Shown: positions 10,531 through 20,779, numbered from the stretch's first letter. The stretch is DNA of 64,000 bases from Bacteroidota bacterium (GCA_025359805.1 JANYDU010000009.1:1-64000); one strand, 5' to 3'. The notes: generated from the sequence alone by a model not told the origin. A program made the numbers and translations.

Positions 10531-11535
10531 GTGCCTAAAAATAAAAATGCTTACATACGCTATCGTATTATTGATGGCTGCCTGCGCAATAAACAAAAAC
10601 CATTTCCATCAAAAGATGAATTGATTGTAGCTTGTGAAACTATTGGACAGATATCGTTGCGCACCATTGAGCAAGATTTGTATGATATGCAGTATGATGA
10701 AGAGCTTGGATATTTTGCGCCAATAAATTTTGATAGAAAAAGAAAAGGATATTTTTATACCGATGCGTATTATTCTATTAATAAATTTCCATTACGTGAA
10801 AATGATTTGTATGCCCTTGAATTTGTGTTTTCTTTATTAAGGCAGTTTGAAGGAATTGGTCCCGTGCAGCAATACAGAGAAACGTTAAATAAAATTGAAG
10901 AACTCATTAATATTCGTTCGGTTTTTGGTGAAAGCACATCCGAGAATTTTGTGGAAGTAGAAAGAAGTTTAAGTGTTGGGGGAAATGAATTTTTAAATGA
11001 TTTGATGTTGGCTATAAAAGAAAAAAAAGTGGTTCAACTATACTATAAAAGTTTTACATCTGATACAGAAAAGCAATATAATTTTTTGCCTTATGTACTA
11101 AAAGAATATAGAAATAGGTGGTATGTAACGGGTAAAAATGAAACTTCGCAAAGCATTGTTACATTTGCCTTAGAGCGCATTATCAAAATTGAAGTAATAG
11201 AAAGGCATTTTAAAAAAGATGCAGATTTTAGTGCTAAAGAATATTTTAAATACTCGTTTGGAATTTCAGTAAACAATAATTTTAAACCCGAAAAAATTAT
11301 ATTGAAATTTGACGCTCATCAAGCACCGTTTATTAAAAGCCAACCTTGGCATCAATCACAAAAAATTATTACAGATAATCACAAAGAATTTAAAATGGAG
11401 TTAATGGTTTTTCCATCTTACGAACTTAAATCACAAATATTAAGTTATGGTGCTACGGTTGAGGTTATCAAACCAGCTTATTTAAGAAATGAAATTATTG
11501 ATACTTTGAAAAACGCATCCACTTTATATAAATAA
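10531..11535 (+). CDS. WYL domain-containing transcriptional regulator
   Basis: N-terminal HTH-like region; 'KKVVQLYYKSF...FLPYVLKEYRNRWYVTGKN' resembles the WYL core. GTG start assumed. Confidence 0.85.
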   Translation: MPKNKNAYIRYRIIDGCLRNKQKPFPSKDELIVACETIGQISLRTIEQDLYDMQYDEELGYFAPINFDRKRKGYFYTDAYYSINKFPLRENDLYALEFVFSLLRQFEGIGPVQQYRETLNKIEELINIRSVFGESTSENFVEVERSLSVGGNEFLNDLMLAIKEKKVVQLYYKSFTSDTEKQYNFLPYVLKEYRNRWYVTGKNETSQSIVTFALERIIKIEVIERHFKKDADFSAKEYFKYSFGISVNNNFKPEKIILKFDAHQAPFIKSQPWHQSQKIITDNHKEFKMELMVFPSYELKSQILSYGATVEVIKPAYLRNEIIDTLKNASTLYK

Positions 11536-11574
11536 AAAAAATACTTACTTTTGGTTATTCTTAAACTTCACCAC

Positions 11575-12324
11575 ATGAAAAAAATTTATACGCTAATTAT
11601 TGTTTTGCTTACGGTATCACAATTTCAATCTGCATATGCGCAATGCACGCCTGATCAAAATATTGGAAACGCCACTTTGTATCCGGCAGTTTTGCCTTTT
11701 GCTACATCAGGTGTTCAGTATAATCAGGTACTCACATTTAGAATTCCTACCGATACGATTATAACTTTTGGTGCAGGAAATGTTAATGCCCATATTGACA
11801 GTACAAAATTGTTATACATTAAAGGAATGCCTGCAGGATTTGGCAAACAATGTAATCCATCAAACTGTACTTTTAATGGAGGCACTTTAGGTTGTGCTTT
11901 GCTTACTGGTACCGCAGACTCTACAATGATAGGCTCATATACAATTACATTATATGTTCAAACTTTTTTTAAAGTAGGAGGAAGTCCGCTTAATCGTATA
12001 GATTCAAATAGTGATTATGTTTTTAAGATTAAATCGGTGGGTATTTATGAGTTAATCAATAAGAATGATATTCATCCATTAAAAATTTATCCAAATCCAT
12101 CTAAAGGAATTGCATCTATTGAATTGACTGACGATATGCTCAATAATTATGAAGTGATTGTGTATGATATTTTTGGAAAAGAAGTATTAACAAAACACGC
12201 TGTTGAAAACACTCAATTATCAAATACCATTAAGTTTGATTTTGGGGAATTGAGTAAAGGACTTTATATCATCACGGTGAAGTCTCAAAATAAAATTGGA
12301 ACTTGTAGATTGATTAGGGAGTAG
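11575..12324 (+). CDS. Secreted protein with T9SS type A C-terminal sorting domain
   Basis: Signal peptide MKKIYTLIIVLLTVSQFQSAYAQ; C-terminus 'LKIYPNPSKGIASIEL...GLYIITVKSQNKIGTCRLIRE'. Confidence 0.85.
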   Translation: MKKIYTLIIVLLTVSQFQSAYAQCTPDQNIGNATLYPAVLPFATSGVQYNQVLTFRIPTDTIITFGAGNVNAHIDSTKLLYIKGMPAGFGKQCNPSNCTFNGGTLGCALLTGTADSTMIGSYTITLYVQTFFKVGGSPLNRIDSNSDYVFKIKSVGIYELINKNDIHPLKIYPNPSKGIASIELTDDMLNNYEVIVYDIFGKEVLTKHAVENTQLSNTIKFDFGELSKGLYIITVKSQNKIGTCRLIRE

Positions 12325-12332
12325 CTAAAAAG

Positions 12333-14663
12333 TTAAAAACTAAATGCGAACCTAAGACTGAAATTTCTGGGAGGATCCATTTTTGCAGGTCTTGTGGAGT
12401 ACTCTTGATTAGTTAAATTATTTATAATAAAAAGAATTCTTAAGTTTTCTGTGCATTGAAAACCTACACGAATATTATGCACAAAATATCCGCTTCCTTG
12501 TCTGTTCAATGATTGTTGAAGTTGAAGAAAAGGTAATCCTGTTAATAGTAAATCATCCACTTTATCAAAAGTGCTGTTATAAAACATGCCATATCCTACC
12601 AAGAATTTTTTGTAACTCAACTCTATATCTACTTTTCCGATGATTCGATTTCGATAGGGAAGAATATTATTTTTTTGTTCATTGGTTAATCTACCTAAAC
12701 TGTTAAAAAACCCGTTGATATAGTTACCAATATTTTTTTGAGAAGGATCCATTCCAATATCTACGGGATAGCTATACGTGTAGCCACACAAAGTTCTAAC
12801 CAATACATCTTTAATTTTGCCTTCACCATTTAATGAAAATTCAAAACCTGCGGTTCGGGCATAATCAATATTATGGGCTTTAAATCCAATTACCCCTTGA
12901 GTAACTTTAAACGTAACAGTATCTAATTTTGAATCCACTAATTGTTCAAATTTAAATTGAATCAGATTTCTATATTCTTGCCAAAATAAAGTAAAATCGG
13001 CATAGGCATTAAAGTTAAAAATTCGGAAGGCTTGTTTCACACCGAGTTCACCAGTCCACCCTGTTTCGCTTTTCAAATCAGGATTTGGGGCTATATTTAA
13101 TATATAAACTTTATCGTTTACATATCGTTCCACTACGGATGGAAACCGATACCCTTCACCATAATTTAAATGCAAAAATGTGAGTCGTGCCACTTGATAA
13201 TTTGCACCAATACGAATGAGTGGTCGTGTGGTTTCTTGAATAGGTCCAAGTGCATTGAGTTCATATCGCAATCCCCCAACTAACGACCATCTTTTCCAGT
13301 CATAATTTAATTGTGAATAGGCGGCCAAAGTGTATCCTGCAAAATTCCCTGGATATACATTTCCAACAGCTTGCATACGCGTGGCATATATTCCCGATGC
13401 TGCCGAAAAATACTTGCCCATTTTATTTCTCACACTATAATCCATTGCTGATAATTGAGCGATGGCATCATTTTGTCCGGGAAAAGAAATGGTATCTACA
13501 TACCGAGTGATATTATAATACCTGAACTTGAGCGACATCGTTAATTTTTTATTCACCTCCCATGTAATATGTGGATCAAGAGAATATATTTTATAAAAGT
13601 CTTGTCCTGCCGACCCTGCAAATGGTTGGTATGCGCCAGAATCACCATCTTTCCATAAAAAAAACCTACCAGCTTTTTGTAACATAAAACTCGAATTTAT
13701 TCCTGCCGTTAATCCTTTTATAGATTTAAAACGATAGCGAGTTTTTATATATGAGCGGGCTTTAAATTCATCATTTTGTTGAAGGTAACTATGCTCGGCA
13801 TTTACATTTCCACTGAGCACCATGTCCAATTGTCCAAAACTTTGCCTATGACTAAAAAATGCTCCTGTATTAAATGGTTGTGAAGTTCTGTCCCACCATA
13901 TCTCTTGTTTTCTACCGGGGTTATCATATATACCTTGGTAAACCGAAATTTTAGTTTGAGGTTTTGCAGTACTCCATCCTGTTCGTACATTAATGGTTCC
14001 ATTCATTGCCGATGATCCATACAAAGAGGATGATGCACCCTGTGTTACTTCAATTTGCTCAGCAGCTTCAATAGGTAATAATTTCCAATTTACATCTCCC
14101 ACATCAGGACCCATTAAAGGCATATCATCAAGTAAAACCATTACTCGGCTTCCTACATTATAAGAATATCCAACGCCACCTCTCATCGTAACTTGCCCAT
14201 CCATAACACTTACTCCAGGAACACGATTTAATATTTCAGAAAGGTCTTTTGAATTGGTATTTTGAATAAGGTATGGTTTAATAATTGTTATTGAAGCGGC
14301 TTCCTTACTCAATTTTTTTTCTTGCCTACTTGATGAAACCACAACTTGATCAAGCAAACTTAACCGAGGTGAAAGGTTAAAATTAAGTTGCACGTTTTTT
14401 GAGCCCGCTACAAAATCACTCGCATTTTGATTATATCCAACACATGATAAATAGAGGGTATGTTTTCCTGATGAAGTTGAAATTTGATAAGCGCCTTTTT
14501 CATCGGTAAGTGTAGTTTGTAGCTTGTCGATTAATACACTTGCAAAAGGAATAGGCTCTCCAGATAATGAATCGGAAACAATACCTTGCACAACCACATT
14601 TTGTGCCGATGCAATAGAAATTAAAATGATACAAAAATAAACCAGCAGTATAAGTTGCCTCAT
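12333..14663 (-). CDS. TonB-dependent receptor with N-terminal carboxypeptidase-regulatory-like domain
   Basis: 'VSDSLSGEPIPFASVLID' domain, plug 'LNRVPGVSVMDGQVTMRGGVGYSYNVGSRVMVLLDDMPL', C-terminal aromatic barrel end. Confidence 0.95.
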   Translation of the reverse strand: MRQLILLVYFCIILISIASAQNVVVQGIVSDSLSGEPIPFASVLIDKLQTTLTDEKGAYQISTSSGKHTLYLSCVGYNQNASDFVAGSKNVQLNFNLSPRLSLLDQVVVSSSRQEKKLSKEAASITIIKPYLIQNTNSKDLSEILNRVPGVSVMDGQVTMRGGVGYSYNVGSRVMVLLDDMPLMGPDVGDVNWKLLPIEAAEQIEVTQGASSSLYGSSAMNGTINVRTGWSTAKPQTKISVYQGIYDNPGRKQEIWWDRTSQPFNTGAFFSHRQSFGQLDMVLSGNVNAEHSYLQQNDEFKARSYIKTRYRFKSIKGLTAGINSSFMLQKAGRFFLWKDGDSGAYQPFAGSAGQDFYKIYSLDPHITWEVNKKLTMSLKFRYYNITRYVDTISFPGQNDAIAQLSAMDYSVRNKMGKYFSAASGIYATRMQAVGNVYPGNFAGYTLAAYSQLNYDWKRWSLVGGLRYELNALGPIQETTRPLIRIGANYQVARLTFLHLNYGEGYRFPSVVERYVNDKVYILNIAPNPDLKSETGWTGELGVKQAFRIFNFNAYADFTLFWQEYRNLIQFKFEQLVDSKLDTVTFKVTQGVIGFKAHNIDYARTAGFEFSLNGEGKIKDVLVRTLCGYTYSYPVDIGMDPSQKNIGNYINGFFNSLGRLTNEQKNNILPYRNRIIGKVDIELSYKKFLVGYGMFYNSTFDKVDDLLLTGLPFLQLQQSLNRQGSGYFVHNIRVGFQCTENLRILFIINNLTNQEYSTRPAKMDPPRNFSLRFAFSF

Positions 14664-14909
14664 AAACTAAATTAGAAAAACAGCACAATATACTATTTTA
14701 TGTTTTACATGAAATAATTACATAATTTTCATTTGAAGAATGTTTCATTTGAGCATAAATTTTTTATATAAAAATGAGCTCAAAATTCTATCCGCTCATT
14801 ATCAATAGCATTAAATGAAAATTAATATTTTGAGAATTTCTTATTTACAAAAAACAAATACTAATTTTACGCGGTTTTATAAGTAACAAATCAATAATTA
14901 CATTTCTGA

Positions 14910-16229
14910 ATGGATAAGTTGAAAAACAAATTTGCAGAGAAAGCGCTTCCCAAAGCCAGTGAAATCAAAGAATTTATTAAAGAAAACGGTGATTTCGTTT
15001 TAGGTCAGTACAACCTTGATGCTGTATTCTCAGGTCAAAAAGGAATGATTGGGCTCATCACCGAAACCTCATTATTAGATGCCGAAGAAGGAATTCGTTT
15101 TAGAGGATATAGTATTCCTGAATTAAGTGATAAACTTCCAAAAGTAACTGGAGGTAATGAGCCATTACCGGAAGGGTTATTTTATTTAATGTTAACAGGA
15201 GATTTGCCATCGGAAGAAGATGTGCATGATGTAACTAATAATTGGGCACGTAGGGCAATTGTTCCAAAACATGTGTTTAATGTAATTGATGCATTTCCTT
15301 TAAATGCTCATCCAATGACTCAATTTTCGGCAGCTATTATGGCTTTGCAAACAGAAAGTGAATTTGCTGCAGCATATCGTAAAGGGGTAAATAAAAAAGA
15401 TTATTGGGATTATACTTACGAAGACACGATGAATCTAATTGCTCGTCTTCCAAGAGTTGCAGCCTATATTTACAGAAAAACGTACAAATTTAGTGAGCAT
15501 ATTGAGCCTAATCCAAAATTAGATTGGGCAGGTAATTTTGCACATATGTTAGGATATTCTAATGAAGGATTTTCAGAGTTGATGCGTTTGTATATGACCA
15601 TTCATGCTGATCATGAGGGAGGAAATGTATCTGCTCACACAACTCATCTTGTGGGGTCTGCATTAAGTGACCCTTATCTTTCTTTATCAGCAGCTATGAA
15701 TGGATTGGCTGGTCCTTTACATGGATTAGCAAACCAAGAAGTAATTCGCTGGGTGCTTGAATTACAAGCTGAATTAGGTGGAGGAAAACCTAGCAAACAA
15801 CAAATCGAAGACTATATTCATAAAACAATAAATGAAGGGAAAGTGGTTCCAGGCTACGGACATGCTGTACTTCGCAAAACAGATCCACGTTTTACTGCAC
15901 AAATGGAATTTGCTAAAAAGCATATGCCAAATGATGAGTTGGTAAACATTGTTTGGGATATTTATGATATTACTCCTACTGTTTTAGGAACCATCAAAAA
16001 GATAAAAAATCCTTGGCCAAATGTGGATGCACATTCGGGAGCATTGTTATTGCATTACGGAATGAAAGAGTATGATTTTTATACCGTATTATTTGGTGTA
16101 TCAAGAGCACTTGGTGTATTGGCTTCACTCATCTGGGATAGAACTTTAGGATTACCACTTGAAAGACCAAAATCTGTTACAACAGATTGGTTAAAGAAAA
16201 CTATTGCAGCAAAAAAAGCTTCAGCATAA
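14910..16229 (+). CDS. Citrate synthase, eukaryotic/mitochondrial-type
   Basis: '[53 protein letters not shown]' and '[16 protein letters not shown]' closely match remembered mitochondrial citrate synthase. Confidence 0.95.
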   Translation: MDKLKNKFAEKALPKASEIKEFIKENGDFVLGQYNLDAVFSGQKGMIGLITETSLLDAEEGIRFRGYSIPELSDKLPKVTGGNEPLPEGLFYLMLTGDLPSEEDVHDVTNNWARRAIVPKHVFNVIDAFPLNAHPMTQFSAAIMALQTESEFAAAYRKGVNKKDYWDYTYEDTMNLIARLPRVAAYIYRKTYKFSEHIEPNPKLDWAGNFAHMLGYSNEGFSELMRLYMTIHADHEGGNVSAHTTHLVGSALSDPYLSLSAAMNGLAGPLHGLANQEVIRWVLELQAELGGGKPSKQQIEDYIHKTINEGKVVPGYGHAVLRKTDPRFTAQMEFAKKHMPNDELVNIVWDIYDITPTVLGTIKKIKNPWPNVDAHSGALLLHYGMKEYDFYTVLFGVSRALGVLASLIWDRTLGLPLERPKSVTTDWLKKTIAAKKASA

Positions 16230-16747
16230 TGCATCAAGCGATAAAAAAAATTACCTTATTTATTATTGCAGCCGGATTGTTTTTACTTCATTCCGGCTGT
16301 GGTTTTTATTCACATACTGGAGCGTCAATTCCTCCCGATGCAAAAACATTTTCGGTAAGCTATATTACCAATACAGCAAGTATTGTGGCACCAACTTTAA
16401 GCCAAACACTTACCGAAAAATTGAAGTCGAAATTTATTAATGAAACGCAACTTAAACTCACAACAGGAGATGGAGATATTCATTTTAGCGGAAAAATAAT
16501 TGACTATAAAAATGCTCCAGTTGCCGTGCAAAGTAACAATACCAATGCGGTTAATAGGTTAACTGTTTCTGTTGAAATTATTTATGAGAACCATAAAGAC
16601 GAAAAGAAAAATTTCACTCAAACTTTTTCCAATTTCGTAGATTACTCGGCCGATAAAAACTTCTCTGCTATTGAAGCAGATTTAATTATTCAAGTTACAG
16701 ATATTATGGTGCAGGATATTTTTAACAAGGCATTCATCAATTGGTGA
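16229..16747 (+). CDS. LptE family LPS assembly lipoprotein
   Basis: Lipobox LLHSGCGFYS followed by 'GASIPPDAKTFSVSYITNTASIVAPTLSQTLTEKLKSKF'; start overlaps the citrate synthase stop (TAATG). Confidence 0.83.
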   Translation: MHQAIKKITLFIIAAGLFLLHSGCGFYSHTGASIPPDAKTFSVSYITNTASIVAPTLSQTLTEKLKSKFINETQLKLTTGDGDIHFSGKIIDYKNAPVAVQSNNTNAVNRLTVSVEIIYENHKDEKKNFTQTFSNFVDYSADKNFSAIEADLIIQVTDIMVQDIFNKAFINW

Positions 16748-16791
16748 GTTCATTTTTTTTATTTACTTCGTGATGATTTACTAATCATAAT

Positions 16792-17697
16792 TTGAACAAA
16801 GCCGAATTCATAACGCTTATAGATAATCCTCAAAATTTGGATAAGTCGCACATCACAGCATTAAAAAATATTGCTGTCGATTTCCCTTATTTTCAAGCCA
16901 ATCATATTTTATTGTCAAAAGCACTGTTCAATGAAAATCATTACGAATTTGAAAAGCAATTAAAATCAACTGCCCTGTTGGTTTCAAATAGAGAGTTGTT
17001 GTATCGTTTTTTACATAATCTAAATATTGAAGCTCCTGTTGAAGAAATCGCTATCATTCACTTACCTGAAATTGAAGAAAAAATAACCGAGTTGGTTTCT
17101 GATATTTTTATTGAGGAGGAGGTTGAAGAAAAAATTATCGAAGAAGTTATCATTGAAAGTATTGAGGAAGCAATTATTCCGATTAAGAATGAAACTCAAG
17201 AAATTATAGTTGAACCAATAATTGAGCCCGAAATTATTCAACATCAAAATGAAACTTTTTCTTTTACAGAGTGGCTGCTTTTGAGCAGTGGTAGCATAAA
17301 AGAACAAATGGAACAAAACGATATTGTTGAACAAATAGAGGTAGAGCAAGAGCAAATTATTGAAGAGGTTCCAATTGTTCATGAGTTGAAAATCGATGAG
17401 CAAATTCCTAAAACCAATATTCATCAATTCGAATCTATTTTAGATAAATTTATTAGAGAAAACCCAAGCATTAGCAGACCAAAGGCAGAGTTTTATAAAC
17501 CTGCACAAGTGGCTAAACAAAGTGGAGAAGAGGATGATGACCTTGTTACAGAGACACTTGCAAATATTTATTATCAGCAAGGGGCATATAAAAAAGCCAT
17601 TAGAGCTTATGAAAAATTATGCTTGATATATCCTCACAAATTAACTTACTTTGCCACCCTTATTCAAAAAATTAAAGACGAAATTAAAAACGATTAA
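16792..17697 (+). CDS. TPR-like protein with Glu/Ile-rich low-complexity middle region
   Basis: C-terminal 'ETLANIYYQQGAYKKAIRAYEKLCLIYP' TPR; acidic EE/II-rich middle; TTG start assumed. Confidence 0.7.
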   Translation: MNKAEFITLIDNPQNLDKSHITALKNIAVDFPYFQANHILLSKALFNENHYEFEKQLKSTALLVSNRELLYRFLHNLNIEAPVEEIAIIHLPEIEEKITELVSDIFIEEEVEEKIIEEVIIESIEEAIIPIKNETQEIIVEPIIEPEIIQHQNETFSFTEWLLLSSGSIKEQMEQNDIVEQIEVEQEQIIEEVPIVHELKIDEQIPKTNIHQFESILDKFIRENPSISRPKAEFYKPAQVAKQSGEEDDDLVTETLANIYYQQGAYKKAIRAYEKLCLIYPHKLTYFATLIQKIKDEIKND

Positions 17698-17699
17698 CT

Positions 17700-18074
17700 A
17701 TGTTCATTTTCATTTCAATACTAACAATCATTGCCTGTGTTTTTTTAACATTGGTTGTATTAATTCAAAATCCCAAAGGTGGAGGTATTGCTGCAAATTT
17801 TATTGCCCCTCAACAAATTATGGGCGCTAAACGCTCAACAGATGTGGTTGAAAAAGCTACTTGGATACTTGCAGTTATTTTGATTTCATTTTCGTTGGCA
17901 TCAAATTTTTTCCGCCCAACTGGTGAGTCTGAGTCATCAACTCCAGAATCCCGTATTAAAGAAAATGTTGAAAATACAGCAGCTCCAGCAGCACCTGTTG
18001 CACCTCCTCAACAACAAGCACCTGCGCAACAAGCGCAGCCTGATGCAACGCAACCCCAACCAGAAGCAAAATAA
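17700..18074 (+). CDS. secG: Preprotein translocase subunit SecG
   Basis: 'LTLVVLIQNPKGGGIAANF' with two TM helices and a Pro/Gln/Ala-rich tail. Confidence 0.92.
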   Translation: MFIFISILTIIACVFLTLVVLIQNPKGGGIAANFIAPQQIMGAKRSTDVVEKATWILAVILISFSLASNFFRPTGESESSTPESRIKENVENTAAPAAPVAPPQQQAPAQQAQPDATQPQPEAK

Positions 18075-18093
18075 TTAAAGGAATTTTATAAAT

Positions 18094-18124
18094 AAAAAAC
18101 CGACTCATTTGGGTCGGTTTTTTT
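18094..18124 (+). terminator. Terminator after secG
   Basis: aaaaaaccgac tcatttgg gtcggttttttt. Confidence 0.85.
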
Positions 18125-18146
18125 ATGCGAAGAAATGGAATGTCAG

Positions 18147-19760
18147 TTAAAACTTTCTTCTCAAACTTAATGATAATCCAACAAAATAAGGATGTTGTTG
18201 AACCCAGTTTTCATTGTCGGTAATGGAAGTAATACTCATTTTAAATGTAGGAGCAACTCCCAATGAAACCAAAGGGTTAACTTGGTAAGTAAGGGTTGGG
18301 TAAAGATGAACAAAGAAGTTGTTTTTCACTCCAGGAAAATCATTTTTATCTTTTACAATAAGTAGCCCAACATTATCATACGAAACATAAGCAGCATCAA
18401 CCCCGGTAATAAAAGCGTAACTCACCCCCCCCATTAAATCGAACCCAAACTTTCCTTTTTGTTTGAAGGTATAGGTAATAAATAATGGAATCTCTGTCCA
18501 AGTATATTTGATACGGTTGTTGTATGAATTTCCATTTATAATAGAATCATTGGAGTTCGTGTATGATGTTCCTACTTCGGGCAAACCTTTATGAATACTT
18601 GTTGGAGTGGTAATAGCATATTGAAACTCTTGGGTGAAATTACTGACCATAATACCCGAAGAAATTTTCCACTTTTCATTTATTGAATAATTTAATAAAA
18701 ATGCTCCGCTCCAATCTAATGAAGGAGTTTCAAGTTTATTGCGGAGTAAAATATTATCCTTAAAATTGATACCCGAATTGTTTGGTGCGCTCAAATAATT
18801 AAAGCAATAGTGCATGCCGGTTAAAACAGTTATTGAATATTTTGTTAGCTTATCTTCAGTTGTTTTTTTCTTTTCAATATTGTTTTGAGTTAACAAATTA
18901 ATTGAATCATAAGAAGGTTGAACATTTGATAATGCTAATAAAGAAGAAGTGTTATTTTGTGCAGAATCGATTATCTTATTTTCAAATTTTTGTTCCTTTA
19001 TTACAGTTGATGTTTGTTGTATTTGTGTTGAATTATTTTGTTGAGTAATTTCCTTTTGAGGTTCAGGTTTTTTATCGTTTAATAAAGAGTTTCTAATTTC
19101 TTTTGATGGAGTAATAACTGCAATATATTTGGTATCTGAATGGGTTAACGATTTTTTATTTATAAATGAATGATGATTGTTTTTATTATTTGAAATAGAT
19201 ATAAATGGCACTATTTTTTTCGCACTATTTTCTGGTAATAATATCTTATTACGAGTAGCTTGAGTAATTTGCTTTTTGGTTGAGTTGGATGAATAATTTG
19301 TGTTGCCTTTTACTCGTATATTTTGGATAATATTTTTGCGTTTTAATTTTGACGCATCACTTTTTTCAACGTCTAAATTGGGCATATTTATTTCATCATG
19401 TTGTTTGATGAGTTGTTTTTTTGAAATTGTATTTACCGCAATTGAGTTGTCATTTTTCTTGTTTATCTCATACCCAAAATAAGCAGTAGCCGCTGAGAAT
19501 AAAAACAATAATGGTATCCAATAAAATTTTCTATAATCGTTTTTTTGTTGAAGTTGAGATTCTATTTTATTCCAATTTTCATTAGTTGGATTGGGTTGAT
19601 ATGAATTTACACTTTCGGAAATAGCTGTTTCAAAACCATCATCAGGAATTGTTGAAGAAATTTTGTCCCAAAGCAATTCTGATGGTTTGTATTCCAAATC
19701 CTCCAACTGTTTGCTTAGTTTTTCTTCAAACGATTTATTTTGGTTCTTGAAAAGGTTCAT
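18147..19760 (-). CDS. Putative dual-membrane-spanning anti-sigma-like protein: cytoplasmic N-terminus, single TM, Asn/Lys-rich linker, C-terminal OM beta-barrel
   Basis: TM at about aa 79-98 (FYWIPLLFLFSAATAYFGYE), low-complexity linker about aa 100-305, C-terminal porin-like region 'KYSITVLTGMHYCFNYL...VGLSLSLRRKF'; overlaps the upstream ECF sigma gene by 26 nt. Confidence 0.75.
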   Translation of the reverse strand: MNLFKNQNKSFEEKLSKQLEDLEYKPSELLWDKISSTIPDDGFETAISESVNSYQPNPTNENWNKIESQLQQKNDYRKFYWIPLLFLFSAATAYFGYEINKKNDNSIAVNTISKKQLIKQHDEINMPNLDVEKSDASKLKRKNIIQNIRVKGNTNYSSNSTKKQITQATRNKILLPENSAKKIVPFISISNNKNNHHSFINKKSLTHSDTKYIAVITPSKEIRNSLLNDKKPEPQKEITQQNNSTQIQQTSTVIKEQKFENKIIDSAQNNTSSLLALSNVQPSYDSINLLTQNNIEKKKTTEDKLTKYSITVLTGMHYCFNYLSAPNNSGINFKDNILLRNKLETPSLDWSGAFLLNYSINEKWKISSGIMVSNFTQEFQYAITTPTSIHKGLPEVGTSYTNSNDSIINGNSYNNRIKYTWTEIPLFITYTFKQKGKFGFDLMGGVSYAFITGVDAAYVSYDNVGLLIVKDKNDFPGVKNNFFVHLYPTLTYQVNPLVSLGVAPTFKMSITSITDNENWVQQHPYFVGLSLSLRRKF

Positions 19761-20295
19761 TTAAAATATGGTAATGTGTTGTTAAAACTTTTTGCATGTA
19801 ATGACGTGCCCGCGAGTATTGTGATTTTGATGTTCCTTCGGCAATTCCCAACATTTCTCCGATTTCTCTGTGTGTGTAACCTTCAACTGCATATAAATTA
19901 AAAATCATTTTATATCCATCGGGCATTTGTTGGATAAGTGCAACAATTTCTCTGGCTGTAATCTTTTCAATAACTTGGTCGTCATAACTACCGTCTATTC
20001 CTTCTTTATCAAAATCTTCTTGAAATTTACGGATGCGATGCTTAAAAATATTGATGGCAGTAAATACCATAATTCGTCTAATCCATCCCTCAAAACTTCC
20101 CTCATTTTTAAAACGGCCAATATTTTGAAATACCTTTACAAATCCTTCTTGTAGCATGTCTTCAGCTTCAGCTCTATCTTTTGCGTAACGCATACAAACA
20201 CCCAGCATTTTTGCAGCAAAAAAATCATACAAACGCCTTTGGCAAATTCTATTGCCATCAATACAACCTTTTATAATTTCCTGCTCTTTATCCAT
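19735..20295 (-). CDS. RNA polymerase sigma factor, sigma-70/ECF family
   Basis: sigma2 'AEDMLQEGFVKVFQNIGRFKNEGSFEGWIRRI', sigma4 'YTHREIGEMLGIAEGTSKSQYSRAR'. Confidence 0.95.
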   Translation of the reverse strand: MDKEQEIIKGCIDGNRICQRRLYDFFAAKMLGVCMRYAKDRAEAEDMLQEGFVKVFQNIGRFKNEGSFEGWIRRIMVFTAINIFKHRIRKFQEDFDKEGIDGSYDDQVIEKITAREIVALIQQMPDGYKMIFNLYAVEGYTHREIGEMLGIAEGTSKSQYSRARHYMQKVLTTHYHILNEPFQEPK

Positions 20296-20405
20296 GCGGC
20301 TTGGTAAATAGGTTAGTCAAATATAATTGCACATGAGTTGTATCTCTACAAAAAATAATATAAAGTCGGCTCTATTGTCAAAATTTCGGTTAACCTTTGC
20401 GAGCC

Positions 20406-20426
20406 TTTGTGAAAAACTGTCACAAA
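20406..20426. promoter_or_regulatory. Inverted repeat TTTGTGA-N7-TCACAAA upstream of groES (possible operator or RNA hairpin)
   Basis: Perfect 7-bp arms read directly. Confidence 0.4.
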
Positions 20427-20503
20427 AAATCCGCTGGCATGGCTTGTGATAAAGGGTTCGCACACATTTAAAAATTTTTACATTTAAATTTTATAAAACA
20501 ACT

Positions 20504-20779
20504 ATGGCAGTATCATTAAAACCATTGGCAGACAGAGTTCTAGTAGAACCTGCAGCCGCAGAAGAAAAAACAGCTTCAGGAATTATCATCCCTGATACAG
20601 CAAAAGAAAAACCTCAAAGAGGAAAAGTAATAGCAGCAGGAATTGGTAAAAAAGATGAACCAATGACAGTTAAAGCTGGAGATACTATTTTGTACGGAAA
20701 ATATGCAGGTACAGAAATTACAGTTGATGGTAAAGAATATCTTATTATGCGTGAGAGTGATATTTTCGCAATTGTTTAA
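20504..20779 (+). CDS. groES: Co-chaperonin GroES
   Basis: '[41 protein letters not shown]'. Confidence 0.98.
   Translation: MAVSLKPLADRVLVEPAAAEEKTASGIIIPDTAKEKPQRGKVIAAGIGKKDEPMTVKAGDTILYGKYAGTEITVDGKEYLIMRESDIFAIV

Noticed and set aside
16204-16440. 78-aa ORF overlapping lptE
   Set aside because: Out of frame within the LptE lipoprotein gene, which has a clear signal peptide and lipobox.
17062-17427. 121-aa antisense ORF rich in Asn/Phe/Leu
   Set aside because: Mirror of the Glu/Ile-rich coding region of the + strand gene at 16792..17697; no start context and composition-driven.
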